From: Diphasiastrum complanatum
Taxonomy: Eukaryota > Streptophyta > Lycopodiopsida > Lycopodiales > Lycopodiaceae
Reading direction: 5' to 3'
DNA length: 64,000 bases
NCBI GenBank assembly: GCA_029204225.1
Contig: CM055097.1
Location: forward strand, 71,841,952 to 71,905,951
Every line of letters begins with the position of its first letter. Position 1 is the first letter of the stretch. The notes beneath the pieces are model-generated. The model did no database searches. It was not told the DNA's origin and saw only the letters and a program-made list of their open reading frames with translations. Position numbers and translations under genes: made by a program. Positions 22,681-34,528 of this stretch are shown here, in pieces.

Positions 22681-23246
22681 TCTTGATATTTTGAAATTAG
22701 CACACTTTGGAGAGCCTCCAAACTTGGTAGCTCCTCCTTAATGGCATAGGATTGGACAAGGTTATCAAATTCACTTCTCAAGCCATTGAGAATGACTTGA
22801 ACTAGCTCATTTTGATTGATGGAATCACCAATACAAGCAAGTTCTCTATGAATATCTTTTACTCTCAAAACATAACTAGATGCACTCTCATCACTCTTTT
22901 GGCTACTTTGAAAGATTTGATTCCTCAGAGTGAGAAGCCTAGAGGTATTCTTAGCCTCATAGATAGCCTTGAGACAATCCCAAGCTTCTTTGGCTGTTGT
23001 ACAAGTACCTATCTCCCTCAATATCTCATTAGAGACATTCATCGTAATGTAGTGGAGAGCCATCCTGGCTCTTTTTTTGTATATTTGAACCTCTTGAAGA
23101 ACTTGTGGTTCTTCTTCAAGGCCAAGAGCTATGTCCATCACGTCTTGAAGGATCAAGATGGACTCCATCCTCATTTTCCAAATTGAATAGTTTGAAGTGG
23201 TCAATCTTTCACTTGGTTCCAGCAAGGATGAACCCATTGAAGACAT
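22662..23246 (-). pseudogene. Element B copia gag
   Basis: From the ATG at 23246 (MSSMGSSLLEP) the UBN2-type gag runs through NYSIWKMRMESIL, KEAWDCLKAIYE, LRNQIFQ and SSYVLRVKDIHREL. It forms the particle coat. The frame shifts at about 22680, separating it from the knuckle and protease that originally followed in one gag-pol frame. Confidence 0.9.
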
Positions 23247-23991
23247 TTGAAGTGAAGAAAACTCAAATGATGAACAATAAATGTTGCTACACACTCTCAA
23301 TAGGATCCAATAATAGAGTACTATCTCCTCCTATGAGAGATCTTGCAACTATTTGTGAATTGATTCTTGCTAGCTACACAAATCTCTCTAACACAAGATC
23401 TATTTCACATCAAATGATGGAGTATAGGCAAAGTTAGGATCAAACACTCTTATCATGTGTGAAGTACTCTAAGAAACCAAATTTGACTCAAATACAATGA
23501 TATTGCATGAAACAAAATGGCTAAGATCTCAAAACAGTGCCTAGATCACATATAGATGAGATTGGCAAGCATACAACTGTGATTTTGGATCAACCAAGAA
23601 ATCTCTTGACCAAACCAAATGTGTCCACCCAGGTCTAGGTGCCCTACCTAACCCTCTTCAAAAGCTTATAACTTTTGATTGTCTCAACCAAATGGAATGA
23701 AACTGATTGTATCAGAAACTAGACAAAAAATAGCATCAAAACAAGCTATCAAGCAAGATAAATGGATCAAACATGAGAGAGAACTTCCAAACTGAAATTG
23801 GATGTTCCTCACACGTGTCTGAGCACCTGTTTTGTACAGTACCAGGTCAAATCCAATCAATGTTCTTTTGATCTCTTTTGATCCAAGATTGAACAAGATA
23901 GCTAGGAAAATGGGCCTTGACAACTTCTAGCTCAAGATTGATGAAAAAAGTTTCACTTAGATGGATCAAAATGCATGGTAACCTTAGGTAG

Positions 23992-24003
23992 GCTCTGATA
24001 CCA
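23992..24003 (-). promoter_or_regulatory. Element B primer-binding site
   Basis: GCTCTGATACCA on the plus strand, the complement of the Met-tRNA primer site, directly beside the 5' LTR edge at 24004. Confidence 0.93.
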
Positions 24004-24738
24004 TGTTGAATTTCACACGTGTGAACTGTCCACTACATGTACTTGTGATCTCCTAAGGTGTGTAGATGAACCAAGATCAAGACTAGATTGAGATTGAAAA
24101 TCTATCTTTGAATCTATGGCAAAAACACACTACTACATGCATTCAATCACTTCCAACTCTAACTCACACGTGTGGAAAGTATTCAAAAAATAACCTAAGT
24201 AAAAACAAGCTGCTCTCCTCGGGTAGAGAGAGAAAAAACATCATGAGCTCTCGGGTAGAGAGAGAAAGTTAGAAATCCAATAACTCACAAAATCCATGAA
24301 ATCACCAAATCAATTAGATCCAAAATGAGGAGTACAATGATACTAGTAGATCCATGAGCTACCACTATGCTTAACTATGATTGGACCATATTTTGTCACC
24401 TCTTGATCCTATTGGATCATTGATCCATGCACCTCTTAATTCTATTGGACTATATTCAAGCACACCTCAATTTCCTATTGGACCTCACAAGGTTCCACCT
24501 CTAAATCCTATTGGACCTCTTGGAATTCATTAAACAAAAGCTTTACACTTGTCTACACTCTAATTGGCACGTGTTTAGCCTCTTACTCTATTTTGGCTCA
24601 ATAGTTGCATTACAAGTGGAAATGCATAATTTGCCATTTATGCCAAATTTATTCCTATCAACATCCTACACCTAGATGCTTGATGTAAAAAACATAAGAT
24701 CCCTATATCTAACATAGATAATCTTTTTCAATTCTTCA
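24004..24738 (-). mobile_element. Element B 5' LTR (735 bp)
   Basis: Paired with 18525-19235. The LTR edges are TGTTGAATTTC (plus strand) and ...AATTCTTCA. It holds the palindrome CACACGTGTG at 24014-24023. The bases outside the two LTRs are CCACA (left) and GCAGA (right), so no clean target-site duplication is visible. Confidence 0.92.
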
Positions 24739-26328
24739 GCAGAGATCTGATTGAAAGCTTGATTAACCCTAAACACTCTAATATTTTTGAGTAATGGCTT
24801 TGATCATGTCCACACCTGATATGGTGTCTTGCCATTCAGGGCCTTTGTAATGGATCAAATTTGTAGATAGGCGGTTGTAGTAACAGCCTCTATCCATAAT
24901 TATTTTGGAAGAGAGGCATGGGCCAGCATGCTCTTTGCACTTGCAATGAGTGTCTAATTCTTCCTTTGGGCTACACCATTGGACTGAGGTGAGTAGCTGG
25001 CTGTGGATTGTTGTAGGTGTATGGCCTTGCATAAAGCTTTGAACTCGGTGGAGATAAATACTCTCCCTCCATCAGAACATAGAGCTTTGATTCTTCTTTG
25101 GGTTGAATTTTCTGTTGATGTTTTGAACTGCTTGAAGAACTTGAACGTATCGGATTTTTGCTTTAGAAAATAAGTTGCAGTCCTCTGAGAGAAGTCATAA
25201 ATAAAAGTCAGTAAATAGATAGCTGCCCTTGTGGAAATGGTCTGCATAGGGCCACAAATGTCCATGTGTACAAGATCTAGCTAGAAGTATGGACGGTAAT
25301 CAAAATGGAGGGACTTCTAGCATGCTTGCTGATTACACACCTTTTACATGGAGTATCGAAATTGCTAATTGTGGGCAGATCTTGTACAAAACTTTGTTTT
25401 GACATTTGTTGACTACATTTGGATTTGAGGTGGCCTAATCTGAAATGCCAAAGCATATCAGTCGATTCAGAAGTGGTTGCATAAAGAGCTTCACAAATAA
25501 AAGGATTGTAGTGGTTGATTTTGTAAAGATTGCCACTCCTTTTTTTGAAAGCTAGAGCTTTTCAAGATTTGTCAAAAATGGTGCAGCCATTTGTGTCAAA
25601 TTCTACCCTCCGATCCAAATCTGTGATTTTGATATCTAAGAGCAAATTTTTGGTCAGATTTGAAATATGGAGAACATTGGTCAGCAACTCGACTTTACCT
25701 CTCTGAAATTCGATCATGACTGTTCTTTCACCCTCAATAGAATGAGTTGAGTTGTCTTCAAGCTGCACAATTTGAGAGTGGGTGTATGATTTGTAATCTT
25801 TGAATCAATCCTTTGTGAAAAAAGTGGATCTTGAATGGATCCAATCTCCCAAAGTTCTTGGCTAAGATCTTTGCACAACAAGCTACAAAAGCTAGAAATG
25901 GCAAAGCATCCTAATGCTACCTTTGATACACATGAACTTGACAAAGCATTCAAGAGACAGAAGAAACTAATAGAAGGTACTGATGGCAGCCAAAAATAAC
26001 AGCAAACAAGGTGCCTAATAGCACCTACCACGTCTGGAAACCTCTTAAAATCATGCACAAAAGCTTGACGACAATATACCGCTCCCAATGGAGGAAGGAA
26101 TAATGACAATGATTTATTGATCTCAATGAATCATACAATAGGTTTCTCCAACCTGTTCTCCACAAATTCTAGCCTAATATAGGTGAGAGAGATGACTCTC
26201 TCTCCTCTGTCTAGAATTAGGACCCAATTTTAGGGCACCAGTAGCCTAAAATAGCCAATTTTGGCCTGTATGTCCAAATAACATGATTTTGGTGTCATTT
26301 TGAAGGTCCTGAAGTTTGAGGCTTCCTC
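24739..26328 (-). pseudogene. Copia fragment C2 (protease to integrase), dead
   Basis: A near copy of 12647-14219. The integrase (MDICGPMQTISTRAAIYLL, ALCSDGGRVF, SPQSNGVAQRKN) keeps both Asp residues but has Gln for the catalytic Glu, and a stop right after RKN, exactly as in C1. The remnant QLEDNSTHSIEGERT...LTKNLLLDI belongs to the protease/pre-integrase region. The LTR-like portion extends to about 26328. Element B sits directly at its left edge. Confidence 0.82.
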
Positions 26329-28139
26329 TAAAAAATGAGACGAATAAAACACAATCGATGTCATAACAATAGAAATAAGAAAAAAAAAATTCAACAAAAT
26401 CTTCCTGAAAAGTTTGAATCGTTTTTTGAGGCATCCTCCCTTTGATGAAAGTTTATTAATGTCCTTTAACACAATTCTTTTTTGGTTTATCTTGTTTTTA
26501 ATTTCTTACCTAGTATGTGTACTTCTTCTTTCACCTGGTCATGTGAGCTACCCAATGTTTGCAAAACTTTCACATTTAATCATGTTCTTTTAATTAAAAA
26601 TACAATGATGCAAACAAGCGTTATCTATTTTCAAGTTTTCATTCTCTTTTTTTGTTTGCAATAATTAATTTTCTTTTTCTTTGTTGTCGATGCATAAACA
26701 TTCAACAAACACTCCAAGACATTGTGTTTCGAGTATCATAAGTTTCAATCTTTCACATAAACAAGCTTGTAGACTCTAAAATTCTAACCCTTAATCTTAG
26801 TGGTCAACAATTCACAATACGCTTTTGTAACAATAAACACAAAACAACTCAAAAAGGGATGAATTAAATTAACCCCCTCAATAAATGCACCACCATATAG
26901 AAATTTACAAATCTTAGTCAATAATCTATTGGCTTCTTAGCAACTCATTTCAGGTGCTCTAAACACATCATTTACCAAAGCACATCATTTACCAAAGGGT
27001 ATGCCAATGACTACCTTATTCTTCGAGTATCACTTTTTTTGTGACAACATTAGCAACTACATTTGTAGTTATGTAGAGCTTACCACGTATCGTAGTCAAG
27101 TTCTTAGGTCTTGGAGCAAGCCCCTAGGACATATCATGGCTAGGATTCTAAACCTTGGACCTCACCAACTTTGAAAGATGTTTTTAGTGACCTTTGCACC
27201 TAGTGGGATGGATGTAAAATTATGGTGAGGCCATTAGGATGGTTGTTGAATCTAGGGTGAAAGTCGGTCCTTGAAAAGTCTACCATTTCTCACTACATAA
27301 TGGACAGTATTAAAATACAAAATCATTATGCCAAGTCATCCAACCTAATTCATGTCATAATATGCCAAACTTGGCATTATAATTACTTAAATACATACAT
27401 AACAATATCAAAAGTTTACCCCATTTCATAGATTAATGTATTAAGACCAATGAATACTACATACAGTAATACTTACGGTTTAAGATACTAATGATTTTTT
27501 GGTGAACATAGAATTTATTGCATAAGAAAACAAGTGTTGGTTTTTGTGAGGTCAATATTTTTCATCTTTGCTAGGAAACCATTTTCAGAAAAAGATGCCA
27601 CTTCCATTCTTAAAAAGCCCACTTTTCAAGCACTACAAGGGACCTTACAATAAATATTCTAGTTTTCAAAAGTTAGATAATCTCAACTTGGAACAAGCCT
27701 TGTGGTCATTTGTATTTTTCCTAATGGGGATTACATTTTGCATTAGGCATAGCTACTGAAAAAAGATACGATCAGCCATATTTGCAAATATGATTGCTTT
27801 ACTGCTCTGATTTGGATGCTTGAAAGCCACCAGCAGCTACAGACCAGGTATTGACCCATTTAGAGTTAATTGTACTTGTACTTGATCCACTAAAATACTT
27901 TTTCAAGGTTTGCCTACCCGAAGAGAGCTAACTTTTCAGGCTGTGTCCATTAAACCATTTGGTAGCTTTGATAACTATGCTCCATAATATAACAAAATTG
28001 CAAAGCATTGCAACAACTTAGCTTCCTAAGCACATAACAGTAAGTGCACATGATAAGAGCTCTGAGACCTTTGTCATGGCATTCGAGATGATGCATGTTA
28101 CAAATCCTCCAAGGTTGGGTGTAAAAAGTGGGTTAAGCT
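26329..28139. other. AT-rich spacer, no gene seen
   Basis: No conserved motif was found. The 63-codon ORF at 27568-27759 has no recognisable family and is probably chance. Confidence 0.4.
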
Positions 28140-28397
28140 TTAGATCTTGAAGCCGCTGCCGCGAGGCGAAAAGACACGGACTCCCGCTATGGACAAGGAA
28201 CGTGTTAGAGAACGCTGCAATAGAGGCGAAGGCGGCGTTTGAATGTGAAGCTTGCGACGAACATCAGACGACTCAGGAATGAGGTCGGAAGAGGAGACCG
28301 TAATGAACAACAAGAGAGCTTGCAGGAGCAGCAACAACAATGGGTACCGCCAAGTAGCCAAGTGATCATATGTTACGAACAACTCCAGCATCATCAT
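28140..28397 (-). CDS. Possible small secreted or membrane-anchored peptide
   Basis: From a cluster of three ATGs the frame encodes 85 residues. A strong hydrophobic stretch (YPLLLLLLQALLLFITVSSS, about residues 17-36) looks like a signal peptide or anchor. A Ser/Pro/Arg-rich remainder follows (ESSDVRRKLHIQ...VRVFSPRGSGFKI). The segment is more GC-rich than its surroundings, as exons are. The layout resembles plant peptide-hormone precursors, but the C-terminus matches no family I know (not CLE, IDA or CEP). The frame is also open upstream to 28640, so the start is uncertain. Confidence 0.35.
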   Translation of the reverse strand: MMMLELFVTYDHLATWRYPLLLLLLQALLLFITVSSSDLIPESSDVRRKLHIQTPPSPLLQRSLTRSLSIAGVRVFSPRGSGFKI

Positions 28398-30699
28398 CTT
28401 TGCACAAATTTCCAACAACCCAATTCGACTTTTCAGCTTATATATTGTAGAGCAATCAGAATTGGTGAGAGTAGAACAAGAGAGAACCACAGCAGCTGGA
28501 ACTTTTGATGCTTGTGTCTGAAAAACAAGGGAAAGCACCAAAACCCAATTCAGTTTTTGACAAATTTCTTTGAGAAACGAGATTATATATCCAAATCTGG
28601 ACTGCAGGCAGGGCGAAAGACACGTGGAAGAAGTAAGCAAGGGAAATTTCTGAGCTAGCAGCGTTCTCTGTTTTCTGTCTTTTGTCTTTTGGATAGAGCA
28701 AAAGGACTAGTGTCTCTTCCCAAAATAGAAAACATGACGCAACCTCTTAAAAACAAAAGTCTACAATACTATATTATATTAGAATGTACATCATTGGCTC
28801 AATTGGTGAGAATATATCTTATGGATACTACATAAGGACACCATACTCCCAAGCTTCTCTTTTTGTGAAGATTTGACCTTGGGGTTTGGTCTCACCGTGC
28901 ACGGAATGAGGAATCTCAAAATTAATGTCACTTATCATTTTAGTCAACCTTCCACTCGGAAGGTTGAGTAGATTGCAAGTTGTTATGGAATCATAGTAAA
29001 CACATGGCTTTTGGCCAAAGCTCACATAGATGAAGGTGATGTCTAGATTCTGCATCCTTCCACCGACAAAAGACATGTTTGATGAGGATGGTAACTTCTA
29101 TTTACTCAACCTTCTGCAAAGAAGGTTGAGTAGACTGCCCAACTAGTACAAATCACACTAGACACAAAAAAATTATCCCCAAATTTCATGCTGGGGGCCT
29201 ATCCATAGCCTTGGTTTATGCATAAGGGCCCTTTCGCATTGGACTCTTGCCCTAGGCAGAAGGACCTTGAACCGAACCTCTCTCATGATTGAGAAATCCA
29301 ATCAAGGGGTCTTGCCACCATGTATCTTTCCAATACAACATTAGTCAACGTCAAGGCCTCCTTTTACCTCCCATGCCAATTCTTCCCAACAAAGTTTGTT
29401 GCCCTTGCATTCAATGAAGCATTTGAGCAAAACTTCCATGCAAACTCAAGAAACTCAACAACGCCACATGTATTTCCAAAAGCATCACTTGATATGCTCC
29501 AACTTAGATTCACATAAAATATAATGTTAAAATTTGACTCACCACCAAAACTATGCATGGATAGTCTATGTGGATATCCACTACATTTTCTGATAGTTAC
29601 TACATGGAATCTAGATGAAAGTCAAATAAAGCATAAGACTTGCAATAATTTGAAAACTCGTCACCAATTCAGTGCATATGCTTTTGAATCTCAATCTCCT
29701 TGAGAACCATAATCACTTTGGCAATAGATAGGAATAGACAAGATTATTATATTGACATTACTATTATGCCTACTTTTAAGTTCATAGACAATTTTGGGAT
29801 TGTAGCACGTGTCGCAAATATAAATTGGCCTTGACTCATTTCAACAATTTGCACCAATCTTTTACCTCCTTCCATCCTATGATTTCATTCTTTCCACTAT
29901 GGGTAGCTTGATTGACTCTTTCTAGGACTTTGATACTCCAACCCTGACTTGTGAAATGATGATTGAGTTTTCTACAACAAGTACATTCGCCCTGCAAAGT
30001 TAAGAGAGAATGAAGGAGTCACATATAATAAATTACTACTCCTATACTTTTAAAAAGCACTATAGCCTACTTGCATGAAATCTTACTTTGCTACAACATC
30101 ATTCTCATCTTTTGGGGATCAGTAATTTGGGAAATAGACCATTCTCAACACATAGTTGAATGTGGCAAATACAACGTCTATATTCTATCAAGACATGAGT
30201 TCAAATGCTGACTTATGACACGTTGCTAGGGAAAATACAACCTTTTCTTACATTTACTTATTATGCAAGAATCTATATCTTGGTTTGATACTTTCAACAC
30301 ACATCAAATGATGCCAAACATGCACTCTCATAGTTTCTTGCTTTAAAAAATCAATCCCAACAAAAGAAGTACCAAAATATAACAACAAAGTTGGTTAGCC
30401 ATGCGGGGTTTTCCCACATATAATTACTTACAGAGTTGGAATGAAATTCAAAATCAAAAGTTGTGATTCTTTTTTCTCACTAAGATATTGTGCTTCAAAG
30501 CGCTAATGCCACTTAGAAAGATTTGATCACCTAGAAGAAGACAAATTCTCCACCAATAACAACACAAAATGAGCTTCTAGATCTTGCCCTCTACAAAGGA
30601 AGGAACTCTTAGAAAATTGGATCTCTCTCTACACATTTGCCATACACACCTCAATGGCTCTTTTCAAGCCTCACAGACACTCAAACATATTGAGTAGGG
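28398..30699. other. Intergenic, no gene; two like hairpins
   Basis: Perfect 8-bp arm hairpins CAACCTTC-N6-GAAGGTTG lie at 28945-28966 and 29107-29128, each followed by AGTAGA-TGC. No other structure or gene is supported. Confidence 0.5.
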
Positions 30700-31541
30700 T
30701 TGAATAATGTGACTTGGATCTCAATCTCTTTTCTAAAACTCTCAATTGAAGCCAATCTATGTCAAATTCTACAAAAGATTTGCATAGATGCTATATATGC
30801 AATAGAAACTCTCAAAGGTTTCACTTGGACAGATCCAAGGATTTTTTCTAGCAAATTGATGCTTCTAAACTTGACCCTATCACTCTTGAACAAATCTAGA
30901 GTGATGGTACAATGGATTTCAACCTCTCACTTTGCATATCACTCCATCTATGATTTTTGGCAATATCTCTCTCAACTTTGACATATACTCAAAAAATCAA
31001 AGAAACACATTTAATGCACCTGAATCAAGCTTCAATTAAATTATTTGGATGATCTAATCCAAGAACAAATCATAGGAATAGAATCTCTATAGAAAAAGCT
31101 TGAATTTGCACTAAAAATCTCTAAATTTGGGTGTATGAGTTAAATTATGCATCAATTTGAATTTTCCCAACCAAAACAGATTATGGACGCCCCCACACGT
31201 GTGGAAGGTACACCTATAGCCTATAACAACTTTTGGTACAAAAAAATTGAATCTAGCTATCAATTCAAACTCTCTACCTCAAAATTAGCCAGTTTTCACA
31301 AACTTGCTAATTTGGGAGATTTTCATCAAACTGAAACATAAGGCTCCAAAACTGGTATTGTACATTCTAGCACGTGTGAAAAGTACCCCTTCAGCCCACA
31401 ACAAGTTTTTTTCCATAAATTTTGAGTACACCTATCCTATCCAACTCGCCACATCAAAATTAGCTAGTTTCCAAAAACTTGCTAATTTGGGCTTAGTTTT
31501 GGATCAACCCCATCAAATCTTCATAAATCCTCTTGTACTTG
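30700..31541 (-). other. Leader of a family D element, with 175-bp repeat
   Basis: Directly inside the primer site at 31542. Two diverged copies about 175 bp apart (31190 and 31366) share CACGTGTGRAA, ACAACTTTT and AAAATTAGC-AGTTT--A-A AACTTGCTAATTTGGG. Non-coding. Confidence 0.5.
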
Positions 31542-32350
31542 GCTCTGATACCATGTGGAAAATTTGCAAAATTGGACCAAGAATGGATCCTAAAATGATC
31601 CACAAGAGTGATTGAATGTTAAATACAATTTATCTATCAATCTACACAAGATTTAGATCAATCTAGATCAAATTTAGATGAGAAAATCTAAGAAGAACAA
31701 TCATAAATGAAAGGGAATTGTACTTGCTGGTTTCACACGTGTGAAAACATGTCAGAGTACGGACTCCAGCCTGAAATCAAAGTACAATATGATAGGAACT
31801 CAAAACTATCAAGAAAAATCAAGACAAATGATGAAATTGACAAGAATTGCCTCCAAAACCAAGATTGGTGTTGCTTCTATTATTATGGCCAAATGTGGCT
31901 CTATATATACAAAAAGTGGGAGCTCGTGGTACTGATCATCCCTCTAATCTCACATGTGTGAGGGTGCTTTGTCATGTGATGATTCATCATGCAAATTGAC
32001 ACTTGGACAAAACCTTCTATTTTGAGCACTTTTGGTCCATTTTTCTTCTATGTAGAAAACTAGGAAAAACTCTTCTAGAAGTGCAAATTCGACTTCCTCA
32101 GCTTATTCCACATGTGTGAGTAGACCTCTACACCTAGGATTTGACAAATCTCATGATGTGGCTTCATGCAATCTCTAGATTGATGCCATGTGACATATGA
32201 CTAAAAAACATGATTTTGGCCTTTTTAGCCAATAGAACTTGATTTAAACTATATGTACAAGCTATATGATTGTACTACATAAAAAGTACATTTATTTCAC
32301 ACGTGGGAACAGGCTCCACACATGTGTAATCATCCTATATAGCCTTGACC
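31542..32350 (-). mobile_element. Family D 5' LTR with primer-binding site
   Basis: GCTCTGATACCA (31542-31553) marks the Met-tRNA primer site on the minus strand; the LTR starts TGTGGAAAATTTGC at 31554. It contains CTATATATAC (TATA, near 31900) and several G-box palindromes (31734-31743, near 31951, 32112, 32297 and 32320). It resembles 43726-44567. The right edge is not clear and is placed where similarity fades. Confidence 0.65.
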
Positions 32351-32995
32351 AAGCATAATTTTTGCATTTTTCACAAGACCAAGGCTATGAAAAACAAACA
32401 TGTCGAAAAACCATAGAAATTGAAAATAAATGAATAATAACTTGAATTAATAGCAGGAAAACAAACAAGTAAGAACAACCATAGAAAAATGTAAATATAT
32501 TTTTATAAAAAATTTCTGTACATGTGTCTCATCCACATCAAGTGAGACCAACTTTTTATAAGTATCAACTATCTATGATCTCTAAATCCATTTCTCCAGC
32601 TGGAAGTAGCTTGGGTGGAGAACACTCTGCCACTGCAACTGGATATGAATATTCGATCACAAGCTTTATGGTCTCCTGCCTAAAGTGCATTATCTCCATT
32701 GGGGAGACTTTCGGACATTTAAACTGAAAAAAACATAAACACAATTAAATGTTATTAATCAAAGATTGGTTATTAGGAATTTGATTATAAAACAAAAAAA
32801 CAAAAACACAATTAAATGTTATTAATTGAAGATTACCTCTTCTAGTTTAGGAAGGTCATCTTATAGTGCAAGCCAATTGAAAAAGTGTTTGGCATTGTAT
32901 ACCGTATACCAACCATAGCTGATAGAATCAACCTGCTGGGAGGACTGCAGTATCCAATATAAATGAAAGTTAGTAACAAAATTTTAACATTATGA

Positions 32996-33155
32996 CATAT
33001 CAGATCAACACGCAGGATGTTATAATAAAATCTACAACGAAAACAAGCGCGCGTCGAACCGATATTCAAAAACTATTGTTTGAATATCAGAATCAGCACA
33101 CACGATATGAAAAGAAACCAAACAATAACTACAAGGGCGCGTCAAACCGATATTG
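32996..33155. promoter_or_regulatory. Two motif pairs inside the protease intron
   Basis: Forward motifs at 32996-33015 and 33082-33101 (ATATCAGATCAACACGC type), inverted partners at 33049-33067 and 33136-33155 (GCGCGTCAAACCGATATTG type). Each pair spans about 73 bp and the two are about 86 bp apart. They fill the intron between the exons ending 33168 and starting 32945. Confidence 0.75.
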
Positions 33156-34528
33156 ATAAATTTTTACCTCTGCATCAACCATTTTCAGCTTTGTATATGC
33201 TATTGCATGTGGTATTGGAAAGAGTTCCAGTATTTTCTGGATATGGCTCCTGGCAATTTTGTGTGTGTGTGTAATAGAGTTCATCTTTAAACAAACTGGA
33301 TTACACACACCCTCATCATTGACATATAAGGACAACACATATAAGCTCCAATGATCACTACAATCAGAAAACAATAAATTTATGAGAACCAATGTGAAAT
33401 CAAAATTCATATAAAAAATTCAACTTAATAAAATCTGAAAAAAATATACTTATTTTGTTATGTATGGGAGCACAAGAATTGGAATGCCCAGTCTGACGTA
33501 TTGGATCATGCAAACTTTTGAAATCAAAAAAATCAAATGCAGCCATGAATTGAAGGAGAAACAATGCTACATCTATAAACAATGGGGTCTGAAAAAACTC
33601 CATCCAGTACTGATTGCCCCACCTCCTACATTGTCACCTAGCATTTTATCCCTACTTTCTAATTCACCTGTATCTAATTTAGAAAGGGGAAGACCAGCAT
33701 TGGTCTTCGGCATCTTAAAACTGTATTGAGGACCTAAAGCTTTAAGACATGTGTTTAACAATTGGTCATATTGTACATATTGAGGAATATTTACAAAGGC
33801 AAGTGCAGGGGGTGAAGGAAGTAATATAGATAAACCACAAAAAGAATTGTCATTCAAAATTGATTCTACTTTTACATTTACAAAATCATCTAAATCATTT
33901 CCTAGAACAGGAGGTGGGGAAGTAATATTTGTGGGGTAGGAGGAGACTGAGATTTTGAAGGAGGAGGAGATTTATTAGGAGAGGAAGATTTAGTAGGAGA
34001 AGATAAAGATGGAGTTCTGGGAGGAGAAGAAGGAGACTTAGGAGGAGACTTGGGAGGAGATTGCCTAGTAGATAGAATCTTATCTAGAGGAGATGGCCTT
34101 GAAAAATCCCTCGCTTTATTAGGAGGGTCATGAGACCTCCTCTTCTTTGAAATACTCCCGCTCTGTACTCGAAAAACAAGCCGAGATGGTTGAGATTGCT
34201 TTCGTTTTCTCTTCTCTGAATCTTGTTTTGGAGGAGAGGAAGGAGCAGGTCTAAAGTACTCTGCAAATTTGTCATATGTGTCTCGTAGCCTGAACACAAT
34301 GTTGAAATCCCTGGACATGATGGGCACCCTCTTAGCATGGACAACTGCAACAATAGTATTTGAAAAAAATTTCACTTGGAAATCCTCATATGCAGTGTGT
34401 AGCGCCTCTATTGCCGTTACAGAATATCCTTGAGCCAGGATGGGTCTCTTATTATGCCCCTTGTCCAAGGAGGAGGTAGTGGTGGACAAGGCGGTGGTGG
34501 TGCATTTCCCTGACCTCTTCCAATGATT

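Noticed and set aside
22215-23437. ORFs in other frames across the gag of element B (22215-22634, 22812-23186 and 23105-23437)
   Set aside because: Shadows of the real gag-pol frame.
23992-24003. tRNA gene remnants at the CTCTGATACCA sites
   Set aside because: Only the 12-base primer complement is present; no tRNA body follows.
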